Positions 48,397 through 57,960 of a stretch of 64,000 nucleotides of DNA are shown piece by piece (position 1 is the stretch's first letter; each line of letters starts with the position of its first letter). The position numbers were made by a program, and so were the translations under genes. The notes under the pieces were generated by a model, which was not told where the DNA came from, did not search any database, and saw nothing but the letters and a program-made list of their open reading frames with translations. The stretch comes from Mesostigma viride (taxonomy: Eukaryota; Streptophyta; Mesostigmatophyceae; Mesostigmatales; Mesostigmataceae), in contig RPFO01000065.1 in assembly GCA_009746045.1 (NCBI GenBank), positions 5,095,368-5,159,367 of the forward strand. Reading direction: 5' to 3'.

Positions 48397-51300
48397 ATGC
48401 TCAGGCTGGAAACACTCTACACCATATCTTTGGCCTCTAAGCAGGCAGAGATGTTTGCTTGGAAGATTGGCAAGGAGCCTTTGCTAGAGGCCTGCAGTGC
48501 AGCTGCTCAGAATTGTGTCTGTCAGGAGAATGCTGTTCGCCTCCCACAGTCCCATGCCAGAGAACCTGCTAGAGAGCGGGGGGATATCCAGGTGGACATC
48601 CAACACATCAGGGGCATGTATCTGTTGGTGGGGGTGGATAGGTTTAGCAGATATAGGTTGCTGACCATTCTTCCTGGAATGCAGGAGCATCAGCTGTTGA
48701 TGGGTCTCCAGTCTTTGTTGCCAGGCTTTGGGGTGTACACCAAGGTGCAAGCTGACTTGCAGTTTGACTGCTTGATCAAGCTGGCTGACCAGCTTCCTTG
48801 TAAGTTGGTAGTGGTCCCTAGGGAATCCATGGGCAGCAGGGAGCTGTAGAGAGATCTATACGTGAAGTAAAAACAGTGGTGCTAGCAGCTAGGAGTGTGC
48901 CTGTTGTGGCATCAGCTCTAGAGAAAGCAGCTTGGTGTAAGGGGATTGAGGAGCAGCTTAACCACAGGGTAACCTATTACTATGATGGTGTGGCAGTCTC
49001 TCCCCTGGCATTGCAGTTTGGTATGCTATCACAGGACGTGGTGGCAGCCTGCCTGAAGAAGGCAGACAGGGTGTTTTCCAGATTGAGGCGTAAGGACAAG
49101 GGTTGGAAAATGCTGAGGCCCCAGGTGGGACTGAGGGTCAGGATGTGGAAGGAACCGTCATTACCAGGCAAGCGTGGCAAGTGGCAAGATGGGCAGGTAA
49201 CCCATGTTGAGGAAGCTAACCATTCTTGTCTGGTGGCTTTGGAGAGTAATCCCAAGCACGTGTACAGGCTATCCTGGGCTCACGTCAAGGAGAGAAGGCC
49301 AACTGCAATCTGGCCTGAAGACGGCCCTGATCCTCCCTTGGAGGGAGATGAGCAGGATGAGAGCCAGGCAGCAGATGCTAACCCACCATGCTTGGATTAT
49401 GGTCTGTCCTGGATGGATGAGGGTGAGCAGGAGTCTGCTGAGACGTCTGTCACAAGGCCAGAGGTGGCCAGGGCTGCACCACAGTCCAGGGGGCTGCTTA
49501 TGGCGGACATCATTCGAGCTCTGCAGAACAGCAAGCGTGATCCCAAGGTATCTAAGCTCACGGGATGGGGGTCATGTGGGGCACCAGCACTAGAAGTGGA
49601 TACCAACTCACAGGTGTCCATTCTAAGGGTAGAGGATGCTGCAGGCTTGCAGTGGTCATCCCCTAGCTGCCTAGCTGTGTCTGATTTCTCTGGGAATGTG
49701 TCCATGAAGATCTTGGGAGAAGTGAGTGTGCCTATCCTGGGGGTGCCCACCACGTTCAGTGTGGTTGAAGGGTATCAGGGGCCTGCCATTCTAGGTCAGA
49801 ACTTCTTGTGCTTACCAGGGGTGAGGATATCCTCTGAGGAGCTAGCATTAGAAGGGCAGGGCCGCCTTCCCTTGCAGAGATATCGCTACTCCCAGGGTCT
49901 TAGTGTGGCTGTAAGGGCTGTGAGGGGTCTAGAGGCAGAGGGTCCTGATACAAAGGAGCCCATTGCTGGGGACCTGCTGATCCTCCCTACTACGTTTGAC
50001 CCACGTGAGTTGGGTGTGCAGAGGTACCAGATCCCAGGAACGAGTCCTGTACCTTGGCGCAAGCTAGTGGAGATGATGCAAAGCCCCAAGATGGCTAAGG
50101 CATGGACTCTTGGCTTTGTTGCTTCTGGGCATGAGTGGATAGTTGCCAACTGTGCAGAGCCTGTGGATGTCCTCCCTGAGGATCACCAGCTGCTCAGGTT
50201 GATGTTTGTCCTCAAGCTCAAGGAGGTAGATGGCGTGCAGGTGCCACATGTTAGACCAGTTGTGACTGAGTACCATGGCACTGGACAGTTAGCAGATGAG
50301 GAGCTTTACACACCAGGGATGCTGCATGATACATGGAGGATTTTGTTGTGCATTTATTTGTCTTTTCTGCAGAAGGGGATACCCTATAGCTCTGTGTTGG
50401 TAGATTTCAAGAGGGCTTTTCTTAAGGGTGATCAGCAGGAAGCACAGGATACTTGGCGCACAATACCCCCTTTCTTTGTTAAGGTGCCTGCAGTGTGGAG
50501 GGCAGAGCTGAAGACGAGGTATTTGAGGATTCTCAAAGGCGTGGAAGGCCTTAGATCGAGTCCCATCATCTGGAGGAAGAGCTTGGAGAAGTACCTCAGG
50601 TCTGTCTGTGGTCTCTCAGTCTCTCCAGTTGATCCTTGTCTGTTTCAGGGTAGCTATGAGGGGCTGCCAGCGTTTGCCTCCCTGCATGGTGATGATCTGC
50701 ATCTCCTGGGCCATCCCACTTGGCAAGAGTTGACTCTGGCCAGGATCCAGAAACGGTTTGAACTGGGTAAGATCCAGTACATGGTTGAGAATGAGCCCAT
50801 GGTGTTTTGTGGAATGCAGGCGACCTTGGTCCATCAGCAGGGTACATGGTCCATCCAGCTGGAGGGTGGTAAGGATTATCCTCAGCAGATCATAGATGCC
50901 TTGCAGGAGCCCATCACCCAGGCCAGATGTGCAACAATACGAGGTATGTTGGCATGGCTGGCCAGCATTTGTGCTCCTGACCTGTTGGTACTGAGTCGGT
51001 TGACCGATTCCCAACTGGTTGAGGTGGGTGCTGAGAGAGTGGTAGAGGCTGTTCGCATGTCTCCCCCTCTCATGCTGGGTCCTTTGGATTTGTACAGGCC
51101 TTTTGACATGATGCTCTATGTGGACAGTTCTATGGATAGTAGGAAGGTCACAGAGGTCAGGGGCCGTGCAGCAGCATTAATATCCCTGGTGCAGGAACAG
51201 TCCTCTCTGGTCTGCTGGTACAGTCGGTTGCAAACAGGGTAACTCCCAGCAGTGACATTGCTGAGTGCAGGGCAATCTGTGAAGGGCTTCATACTGCTCT

Positions 51301-51595
51301 TTACTTGAGGGAGCTATTTTACCAGCTATGTCAAGTGGCTTCCTGTCGGTTGCAGATGCACACACTGGTAAGAACTGACAGCATGGGCATGGTGCAGTTT
51401 GTGCACAGGCAGCTGGCCAGGAGCAGGGACCTTGATTATTTGTTGCTCAAGGAAATGTCTTGCTTAGCTAACATTGAACATGTGGCTGGCGTGGACAACC
51501 CTGCAGATGCTCTCACCAAGCTGGAGGAGAAGGCTGAGCTGCAATACCCTTTGCTTCGTGGGCTCATGGCCTCCAAGGGGGGAGGGCCAGAGTAG
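48397..51595 (+). CDS. pol: retrotransposon pol: integrase, retropepsin-like, RT, RNase H (frameshifted)
   Basis: The integrase core starts with IQVDIQHIRGMYLLVGVDRF near 48590. After a frameshift near 48820 it continues with HGQQGAVERSIREVK, carrying the catalytic glutamate. An integrase C-terminal region follows. A retropepsin-like domain has D-T-N at 49599-49607 (family consensus DTG or DSG) and PAILGQNFL near 49785. The Ty1/copia RT has VDFKRAFLKGD near 50400 and the active-site HGDDL at 50685-50699 (family usually YVDD). RNase H follows and, after another frameshift near 51240, ends with DIAECRAICEG and NPADALTKLEE. The order INT-PR-RT-RH is unusual. The element is probably not autonomous in this form. 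Confidence 0.8.
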
Positions 51596-52532
51596 ACCAA
51601 ACAGCCTTGCTCTAGGTGGGAGGCATCCCAGTGGGCTGGGCAGCCACGTGGTGGCTGACAGCAGGTCCTTCAGAGTTCAGACACACTCTGCTGGACAGGG
51701 GTCAGGGTGGAGTCACTCCCCTGGCTGAGAATTTCGCCTGGCTCTGTCATGGAGCTGCAGAAGAGTCTTAAGGACTTTGTAATGGGCCTTGGGTCTTCAT
51801 GGAATGGACCCTGCAAGGGCAGCCCAAGTGTTGGCTCTAACAGGTTGCTGTACATTTGTATATATTCTCTGTAACCAACCTGTTGCATGCTAATAAAATC
51901 CCTGGTTGTGTGACCATGTTGGACGTGGTTGCCAGGGGCCTCACTATGGGTTATACTCCTTTATAATAAAACATAATCTTGTTATTGTCATGTCTTGTTG
52001 TTTGTGATGCTCAGTTCCAGGAGCTGATCCAAACCTGGAGGATATGGGGTGGGGTTCGATTCCCCAGCTGACCTCAGCCTGGCATGTATGAATCCTGAGT
52101 TTATCCCTCAGTGAGGACATGGGCTCCCCATGTGTTGGCTAACATTTGTCAGGGCTCTCTCAGTCTTTGGAAGGATTTAAAAGATAAAGGAGGCTCCGTG
52201 GCGGGCGCCATATGAACGGGCGCCTGTGATAACTGGATGACCAGGAACTCACAATAGTACGTTCATGGACTCCTCTATCCAAACTCCTCTGACTAAGTGA
52301 AGACCTAACTTTAATCTACACCAGGTTCCCAAAGAAAGGGTTGGGATGTCATGTGGGTCAGAGGGCAACCTTTGAACCAATGAGCAGGCCTAGCTAATAT
52401 TTGGAGGCACCTCAGGTTCCAAAAGAAAAGGCAGGTCTGGTCTCTGGGAGGGATCAGATGTCTGAAGGCTTGTGGGGACAGTGGCTGATAGGTTCTCAGG
52501 CTGGTCCAAGCTCCAAAACAAGAAAGGGTTGG
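51596..52532 (+). other. retrotransposon 3' non-coding region
   Basis: It lies between the end of RNase H and the 3' LTR. It contains AATAAAAT at about 51891-51898 and a purine-rich tract CAAAACAAGAAAGGGTTGG ending at the LTR, a candidate polypurine tract for plus-strand priming. Confidence 0.5.
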
Positions 52533-53186
52533 AGTTAGCATATTGGGGCACCAATGTGCTAGATGGATGCAGGTTGAGGAGACCTTTCCAACGCCGTGTC
52601 AACCGCCTAGAACAGACAAGGGACTAGAAAGTTATCAAGTCCCGAAGTACTGCCGACCGGTGGGCGAGGGCGGGGCACACTCAGGGCATAGTGGACAGGA
52701 CACGTGGCAGGCCGTGCCTGCACAGGCTTAGCCTGTACTCTCACGTGACTGGGACACAGTGTACTGAGGGCTCAACGGTACTGTGGCTAGTAGAAGCCAG
52801 TAACCAGCCAGCAGGTCTGCAAGGATGTAAGTCCTTGCAGGACTGTGGCAGGTCCTGTGCTGTCCTAGACACAGGATAGCCAGAGATTCCTGTATGCTGC
52901 CTGCAACGAGGATGCAGGGCAGCGATACGAGGCTCTGGCAATGTAGCGTTGCCCAGCGTTGCTCATGACCGAGGAACAAGGATGGAACGAGGTTGCATAT
53001 AGCTCGAGGCTCAACGAGGCAACGAGCGTCTTCACACACGAACCTTGGTCGTCACGACGAGTGGCGAGCCTATCGAGGGTCGTAGGCCTGGTGTGAGGAT
53101 AAAGGTTGCTAGCCAGCAGCCTAGGGTCATTCCAGCCGGCAAGGACCAGGAGCTCACATGCTCTGCTGACGAGTTGCTGCGCAAAT
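52533..53186 (+). repeat. 3' LTR (654 bp)
   Basis: Partner of 44797-45450, about 99.4% identical by eye. It is followed by a run of seven G's, of which five are the target duplication. Confidence 0.85.
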
Positions 53187-53633
53187 GGGGGGGATGGCGT
53201 GATTGAATGTGACGGTGTTCGATCGGGAGTTAGGGTTCCCAGCATTGTCAGCCACCTTGTTTGCCGGCAAAAAGATGGACACGGGTCCCTCTGCAACCGG
53301 CGTCCACGAAAACGAATACTGATAGGTGTTTACAACCACTACATTTGATATGGTGCCGTTCGTAACAGATATATCGGCGGCCGAAAAGCCGCTCACAGGC
53401 TCGCTAAACACCGCTTGGAATGAGATTGGCCCTTCCACACGAGGCGGCAACACGGCTAATGGGGACAGCTCACAGGTCGGCCCAGTTGTGTCGACTAATG
53501 GGACAACTCTGACCGCTCTCCTCCTGCGGAGGGCGTCAGGCACCAGACCTCTACGCAAGAAGGTCATGCTGGTGTTTGCAAATGGGCGGGATTTTAATTG
53601 AAATCGAGCTGCGTTTCCGGAGAGGGGCAAAAT

Positions 53634-54896
53634 ATGACATGCACTATCGATCAAATGTCCACAAAGCTGATTCCCGTCGAGATCGAGGAGGGCGCGGATG
53701 CGGGCGACCACGTGCACACCGCTCCGGCGGTGCGAGGGGGGACATGTCACGCGTGGAGATCGTGGAGGACGACTACGACCCCCAGCGCTGGCGGGTCCTG
53801 CACGCAGCACGACAGGGAGACAGACCACGCAGAACAAAAGCAAGGGGAGCAAGGCGATTGACGATGAGTTGGACGCGCTCGCCAACCCCAAGAAGACACG
53901 GTCGTCATTCGCGCCCCCCCTAGCGTTTCCAAACAGCCCCCCCGCCGGCAAGCGAGTTCCGTTTTGATGATTATGACGATTACGACGACGACGACGACGG
54001 ATTCGGCATGGGCGCGGACGTGGTGGATGGTGAGGCGGTGCCCCCGCCAGAGCGGAAGAGCCCGCAGGAGATTCACGCTGAGAAGATGGACATCCTGCAC
54101 AAGCTGCACCGGCTCAAGGAGAAGGGGTTTGCCGTGAACGCTGGATGGACATGCGCACGGACATTAACGAGCTGCGGTTCGAATACGAGAAGATCACTCG
54201 CTCGGCGGAGACTAAGAACGCTATCAACACGATGCGTCAGGTGCTGGTGGCCACCACGTCGGCGCTGCAGTTCTTCAACAGCCGGTACGACCCGATCGGC
54301 CTGCGGCTGGACGGCTGGTCGGAAAGCATCATGGCGAACGTGACGGACTATGACGGCGTGTTCGAGCGACTGTATGACAAGCATCGGAACCGCATCTCCA
54401 TGCCTCCAGAGCTCGAGCTGATGTTGATGCTCGGGGGAGCGCGATGATGTTCCATATGTCCGCGTCGTTCGCCAGCGCGGGACTCCCTTCCATGTCGGAC
54501 ATCGCCAAGACAGACCCGGAGCTCATGAAGAGCTTGGTCAAGATCATGATCCAGAAGCAGCAGCAGGAGGCGCCTCCTCCGCCCCCCCATCTGCTGGGGA
54601 GGAGCAGGCGGGCGGGTACGTCATGCGCGGCCCTGCGCTGTTCCGGCCGGGCGTGCCCCCGCCCGTGAACATGGACAAGGTCGTGAGGGACGCGATGGGG
54701 CCGCCTTCTCCCGGCCAGGAGCATGTGGTGGATATCATCGATGATGGGGAGAGCGCGTACGACGACGCGGAGTCTCAGGGGGGGAACAGGGGGTGCGCAA
54801 GGTTCACATCGATGGGAAGAAGGGCGGGAAGAAGGGCGGGAAGAAGGGAGGGAAGAAAATGGAGGATGACCCCACCAAGGTTGTGATGGATTTATA
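53634..54896 (+). pseudogene. DUF5767-family NCLDV protein, multiply frameshifted
   Basis: The central block is the hallmark of a conserved giant-virus family that I know as DUF5767: ELRFEYEKI, then RYDPIGLRLDGWSESIM, then YDGVFERLYDKH, then PPELELMLMLGG, and after a frame change MFHMSASF and LPSMSDIAKTDPELMKSLV. Coding sense is spread over all three frames. At least six shifts are visible between 53634 and 54896 (near 53745, 53840, 53960, 54140, 54445 and 54595, with another near 54785). An acidic Asp run (53969-53998) and a C-terminal KKGG repeat flank the core. The family is of unknown function but widely conserved, so loss here would be consistent with an inactive viral genome. Sequencing errors are the alternative. 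Confidence 0.75.
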
Positions 54897-55000
54897 AAAA
54901 AGTTTTAAGAAGAAATAAACGAAGCCCTGTAATAAACACGTATGCCAAGGAATCTGCAAGTAAGCAACGAATCTGATCTGCATCACCTCCTCGCCCCCTC

Positions 55001-56311
55001 ATGGCCCTGCTGCAACTAGCGCACCTGCCGGAACCTGGCAGGCGGTTTCCCACGTACAGAGGCCTGGCCCTGATAGGAGACCGGGGCGGAGAGTGGGCGG
55101 TGAACCTTGTGAGGCAACCCGTGATCACCATTACCCACGATGACGGCCGCAGCGTATACCGGAGGGAGTACGGCCTGAACGGCGTCGCCCACCTGCCCAT
55201 CGCCCGCGCTTGGGCCTACGATCAGCTGCAACACCTACTCAACCCCCTGACGGGGCGGGTGGACAGGGATAGGCGGCAGCAGACCGTCCAAAATCTGAAC
55301 GCGGAGGTCCAGCAATTGTTGCAAATCTTGAGAGCCGAGGTGGCGCCCCCGGCCCCGCTCGAGACCCGCAGTAGGCGTCCCACACAGCTATTCACGGTCC
55401 AGCCCACGGAGGCGGATGCCGCAAGGATGCAGAGATCCATGGAGCGGTGGAGCCCCGAGTATGTCGCAACAATCATGGAGACCCGCCCTTTCCAGGATGA
55501 CTCCGAAGATAGTGATTACGAGCCAGGGAAAAAGAAGGGGAAGAAGAAGCAGAAGAAGAAGCGCCCGAGTGGCGGGACGGCGCCGGGGACTTCTCGATCC
55601 CACGCGGCAAGGAGACAATTACCTGCTCCTGCGGGCACTGCAGGTAATCCCATTGTGATTGAGGATGACCTTCCCGCTCAGCAGGTCCCCATGAGACAAC
55701 CTGCGAGCACCGTCAGGGAACTGGCCGCAGCTGCGGCGGAATTACGCGCACGGTTAAGCGCCCGCGCGCATGGGGGCAGGCGTCCCACACCGTCTGCACC
55801 ACGTCGAAAGCCAGCGCCACCGCCAAAGCGGCGCATACCAATGGGAGGACCGGCGCACAGGGCCATTCGTGCTGCCCAAAAACGCGCTCTCCTGGGCGCT
55901 GCACCCGTTTTTGATTATGATGCATGGAGCTTGCCCTCGGCGCCACCGCCGCGAAGGGAGAGAGGAGAACCTGCATCGAATGCGGTGCGTGCTGCAGAAC
56001 AACGCGCTCGACTAGGCGCCACGCCCGTTGTTGATCGTGATGCATGGATGCCACCAACGCGAAGGCCGAGGGGAAAGCCGGCAGAGGATGCAGCGCGGGC
56101 GGCGGAAAAACGCGCGCTGTTAGCGCTGGCGGAGGCAGAAGAGCGCGCGCGGGCGGCGCGGGCAGAGGCAGAATACCGCGCTCGGCGGCAGCAGGAGCTG
56201 GACACCCCGCAAGAATTGCGCACACCATTCCACCGGGCCTCGACTGCGAATCAAGAGACTCGGAGGCAAGATGCTTTAAAACTGCTACAGAGCAAGAGGA
56301 AGCGAGACTAG
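55001..56311 (+). CDS. low-complexity basic protein, paralog of 32898-34250 at its N terminus
   Basis: This 436-residue protein has an N-terminal domain (about residues 20-120) aligning with that of 32898-34250: QPVITITHDDGRSVYRREYG, then ARAWAYDQLQHLLNPLTGR, then LNAEVQQLLQIL. A lysine-rich segment (KKKGKKKQKKKR, about 171-182) follows, then a Pro/Arg body. It contains three tandem ~40-residue repeats of the type 'RAAxxRAxLGAxPVxDxDAW' and an Ala/Glu/Arg helix near the end. The charge and repeats suggest a DNA-condensing or core protein. The function is inferred only. Confidence 0.6.
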   Translation: MALLQLAHLPEPGRRFPTYRGLALIGDRGGEWAVNLVRQPVITITHDDGRSVYRREYGLNGVAHLPIARAWAYDQLQHLLNPLTGRVDRDRRQQTVQNLNAEVQQLLQILRAEVAPPAPLETRSRRPTQLFTVQPTEADAARMQRSMERWSPEYVATIMETRPFQDDSEDSDYEPGKKKGKKKQKKKRPSGGTAPGTSRSHAARRQLPAPAGTAGNPIVIEDDLPAQQVPMRQPASTVRELAAAAAELRARLSARAHGGRRPTPSAPRRKPAPPPKRRIPMGGPAHRAIRAAQKRALLGAAPVFDYDAWSLPSAPPPRRERGEPASNAVRAAEQRARLGATPVVDRDAWMPPTRRPRGKPAEDAARAAEKRALLALAEAEERARAARAEAEYRARRQQELDTPQELRTPFHRASTANQETRRQDALKLLQSKRKRD

Positions 56312-56384
56312 GGTTATTTATTATCCAAGTCAGCGTTTCCTCCTCTCCCTCTTTTGTCCTTCTCCCTGTCCGCGTCTGCGCGCG

Positions 56385-56774
56385 TCACGGGCGCCTTCTC
56401 TGAGACTTTGCTCGCACCCTGTGACGCGACCTCCACATATTATTGGTGTGGGGGGGGTGTTGTTGTCCGACCTGCCAAAAGGCGTCTGGTAAAGGTCGAG
56501 GACCCCCTGTGAACACAGTCAGGGCTGGCTCCCCTCCGAACGCGGAGAACCTCCACTCGTTACTGTCCTCCACATACCTATCCTGGTCTCGAGTGTATGG
56601 TCTCGTGAATACCCAATCGGTGTCGTGAATCCCGTAGTCTTCAAGGCGAGGGGATTTACCTACATCATATACAGGATTCCCACTCATTTTGTGGAATCCG
56701 CACTTCGAGCAACCCGACATCCGAAGACGTCTGCATCTCCGCCCCGCTTGTGTCAAGGCCGTGCACGCCGGCAT
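56385..56774 (-). CDS. C-x-A-x-T-x2-G-x2-C zinc-motif protein 1
   Basis: This 129-residue protein has a metal-binding N terminus, C4-x-A-x-T-x2-G-x2-C14 with C22, C25 and H28. A segment rich in aromatic and aspartate residues follows (DYGIHDTDWVFTRPYTRDQD). Its conserved tail, PLPDAFWQVGQQ, is shared with the neighbouring gene. The two genes are tandem duplicates. The upstream sequence GATATACACTGCGCAGAAAAA (56777-56797) is also duplicated, including the TATA-like GATATA a few bases from the ATG. The function is unknown. The N-terminal motif recurs in two other genes of this virus. Confidence 0.65.
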   Translation of the reverse strand: MPACTALTQAGRRCRRLRMSGCSKCGFHKMSGNPVYDVGKSPRLEDYGIHDTDWVFTRPYTRDQDRYVEDSNEWRFSAFGGEPALTVFTGGPRPLPDAFWQVGQQHPPHTNNMWRSRHRVRAKSQRRRP

Positions 56775-56866
56775 TCTCGATATACACTGCGCAGAAAAAT
56801 TTGACGTCTGCATGCGCGTGTGAGCGTCTTGTTTTTTTCCACCCTCGGGCATTTTTTTCCACCCTA

Positions 56867-57379
56867 CTATTTGGTACCCCCACAGCCCTTCTTCGGGTCC
56901 TGAAGCACGGCGCCGGTCTGCTGCGGGAAGCGTGTCAGCCACGCGAGACGGACGGAGTCGGCAACGTTGGCGGGGTCCTTCTTCAGCCCCGTCTCCATCT
57001 CCATGTGGGAGCGCTTGTTAGACTTCGCTCGCACCCTGTGACGAGACCTCCACATATTATTGGTGTGGGGAGGCTGTTGTTGTCCGACCTGCCAAAAGGC
57101 GTCCGGTAAAGGTGGAGGACCTGTGTACAGTACTGGCGCTGTTCTGTTTCTAGAGAACCTATACTCGTTATAGTCCTCCACCCACCTATCCTGGTCTCGG
57201 GTGTATGGTCTCGTGGATATCCAATCAAGGTCGTGAATCCCGTAGTCACCTTCAGATGGATAGCGTGGATCATTTACAGGATTCCCACTCATCCTGTGGC
57301 ATCCGCACTTTGAGCAACCCGACATCCGAGGACGTCTGCATCTCCGCCCCGCTTGTGTCAAGGCCGTGCACGCCGGCAT
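56867..57379 (-). CDS. C-x-A-x-T-x2-G-x2-C zinc-motif protein 2
   Basis: This 170-residue tandem paralog of 56385-56774 is nearly identical over the first ~30 residues and clearly related through PLPDAFWQVGQQQPPHTNNM. It then carries an extra ~45-residue C-terminal extension absent from copy 1 (ending DPKKGCGGTK). The zinc ligands C4, C14, C22, C25 and H28 are preserved. The promoter-proximal sequence matches copy 1 (GATATACACTGCGCAGAAAA at 57383-57402). The duplication is old enough for about one third of the residues to differ in the middle. Confidence 0.65.
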   Translation of the reverse strand: MPACTALTQAGRRCRRPRMSGCSKCGCHRMSGNPVNDPRYPSEGDYGIHDLDWISTRPYTRDQDRWVEDYNEYRFSRNRTAPVLYTGPPPLPDAFWQVGQQQPPHTNNMWRSRHRVRAKSNKRSHMEMETGLKKDPANVADSVRLAWLTRFPQQTGAVLQDPKKGCGGTK

Positions 57380-57430
57380 GTTTCGATATACACTGCGCAG
57401 AAAAAAATGACTCAGAGGCCGGGTGACTCC

Positions 57431-57913
57431 TCAGAGCATCTCCTCCCACCCTTTCACTATGTCTCCCCCCCTGTGGTGACTCCTAAACACCCCTTCGTGA
57501 ATAATCACGTCGGCCTCCGGCCGGCCTCCGGCAAAGTAGACGGCCAATCGATTATCAGAGCAGTACCGCATGAGCAGGTCAGGGGGCAGCGCAATGCACA
57601 GGAGCCCGGTAACCTGATGGATCTGGTCGTCGCTGTTCTCGGGGGAGAAACCCTTCATGCTATCAAGGGCAATGGCAAGAGCTTCCAGGTTTGTGCACGA
57701 TTCGTCTATCGCCCGAAGCACCCTGGCAGCAATGGCAAATCTCTTGGCGTCCTCCTTTGTGGAAAAAGCGAACACGTGTTTCCTGCTAAGGTCTTGGCCG
57801 GGGGGGCGGATTCCAAGAGACAGCGGCTCTCTTTGGGCCGTGTCCACAAGCACGACCGGATAGTGGGGAGCGCGAGACATAGACACTACGCAGTTCGACA
57901 TGTCCTTGCTCAT
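57431..57913 (-). CDS. unknown 160-residue protein
   Basis: The sequence looks globular, alternating strands and helices: HYPVVLVDTAQREPLSLGI, then VFAFSTKEDAKRFAIAARVL, then a C-terminal helix DIVKGWEEML. The central segment (FSTKEDAKRFAIAA) recalls PH-like or ACT-like helices, but no family assignment is justified. A short hairpin (TAACGATTA and its complement, 57922-57960) separates it from the upstream gene on the same strand. Confidence 0.5.
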   Translation of the reverse strand: MSKDMSNCVVSMSRAPHYPVVLVDTAQREPLSLGIRPPGQDLSRKHVFAFSTKEDAKRFAIAARVLRAIDESCTNLEALAIALDSMKGFSPENSDDQIHQVTGLLCIALPPDLLMRYCSDNRLAVYFAGGRPEADVIIHEGVFRSHHRGGDIVKGWEEML

Positions 57914-57921
57914 GTCAGAGA

Positions 57922-57960
57922 TTTAACGATTAGCCATTTAAGAAAAAAAGATAATCGTTA
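57922..57960. terminator. hairpin between same-strand genes
   Basis: TAACGATTA at 57922-57930 and the complementary TAATCGTTA at 57952-57960 can pair across an A-rich loop at the 3' end of the metalloprotease gene. It is a candidate polyadenylation hairpin. Confidence 0.4.

Larger units (their letters stand above)
44797..53186 (+). mobile_element. LTR retrotransposon (Ty1/copia-type RT), 8.39 kb
   Basis: The element is bounded by two 654-bp direct repeats and flanked by GGGGG on both sides (44792-44796 and 53187-53191), a 5-bp target duplication. Between the LTRs in plus orientation are gag with a zinc knuckle, an integrase, a retropepsin-like domain, a copia-type reverse transcriptase and RNase H. 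It is inserted in opposite orientation to the Ig-repeat gene. The coding region has several frameshifts, while the LTRs differ at only about four positions. Inserted length plus target copy (8,395 bp) agrees with the frame of the interrupted gene. Confidence 0.9.
42500..53567 (-). pseudogene. Ig-repeat (Big_12-like) surface protein split by a retrotransposon
   Basis: The gene runs from ATG 53567 to 53187 and, after an 8.4-kb retrotransposon, from 44796 to 42500. The two parts join in frame once the element and one 5-bp target copy are discounted. It encodes seven bacterial-type Ig-like domains of ~95 residues, each with a 'VTAxFSExVxG' strand, an 'NGxxxG' turn and an 'AVDxxGNxN' end. Domains 2-4 and 5-7 are the same trio duplicated (STPxxYRQL first, LAFAxRTxTN second). 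A C-terminal ~180-residue domain resembles cohesin folds (YKIKLPYDANFLTYES). Such arrays form adhesive fibres or spikes. The short N terminus lacks a signal peptide. The gene cannot give full-length protein now. Confidence 0.75.
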
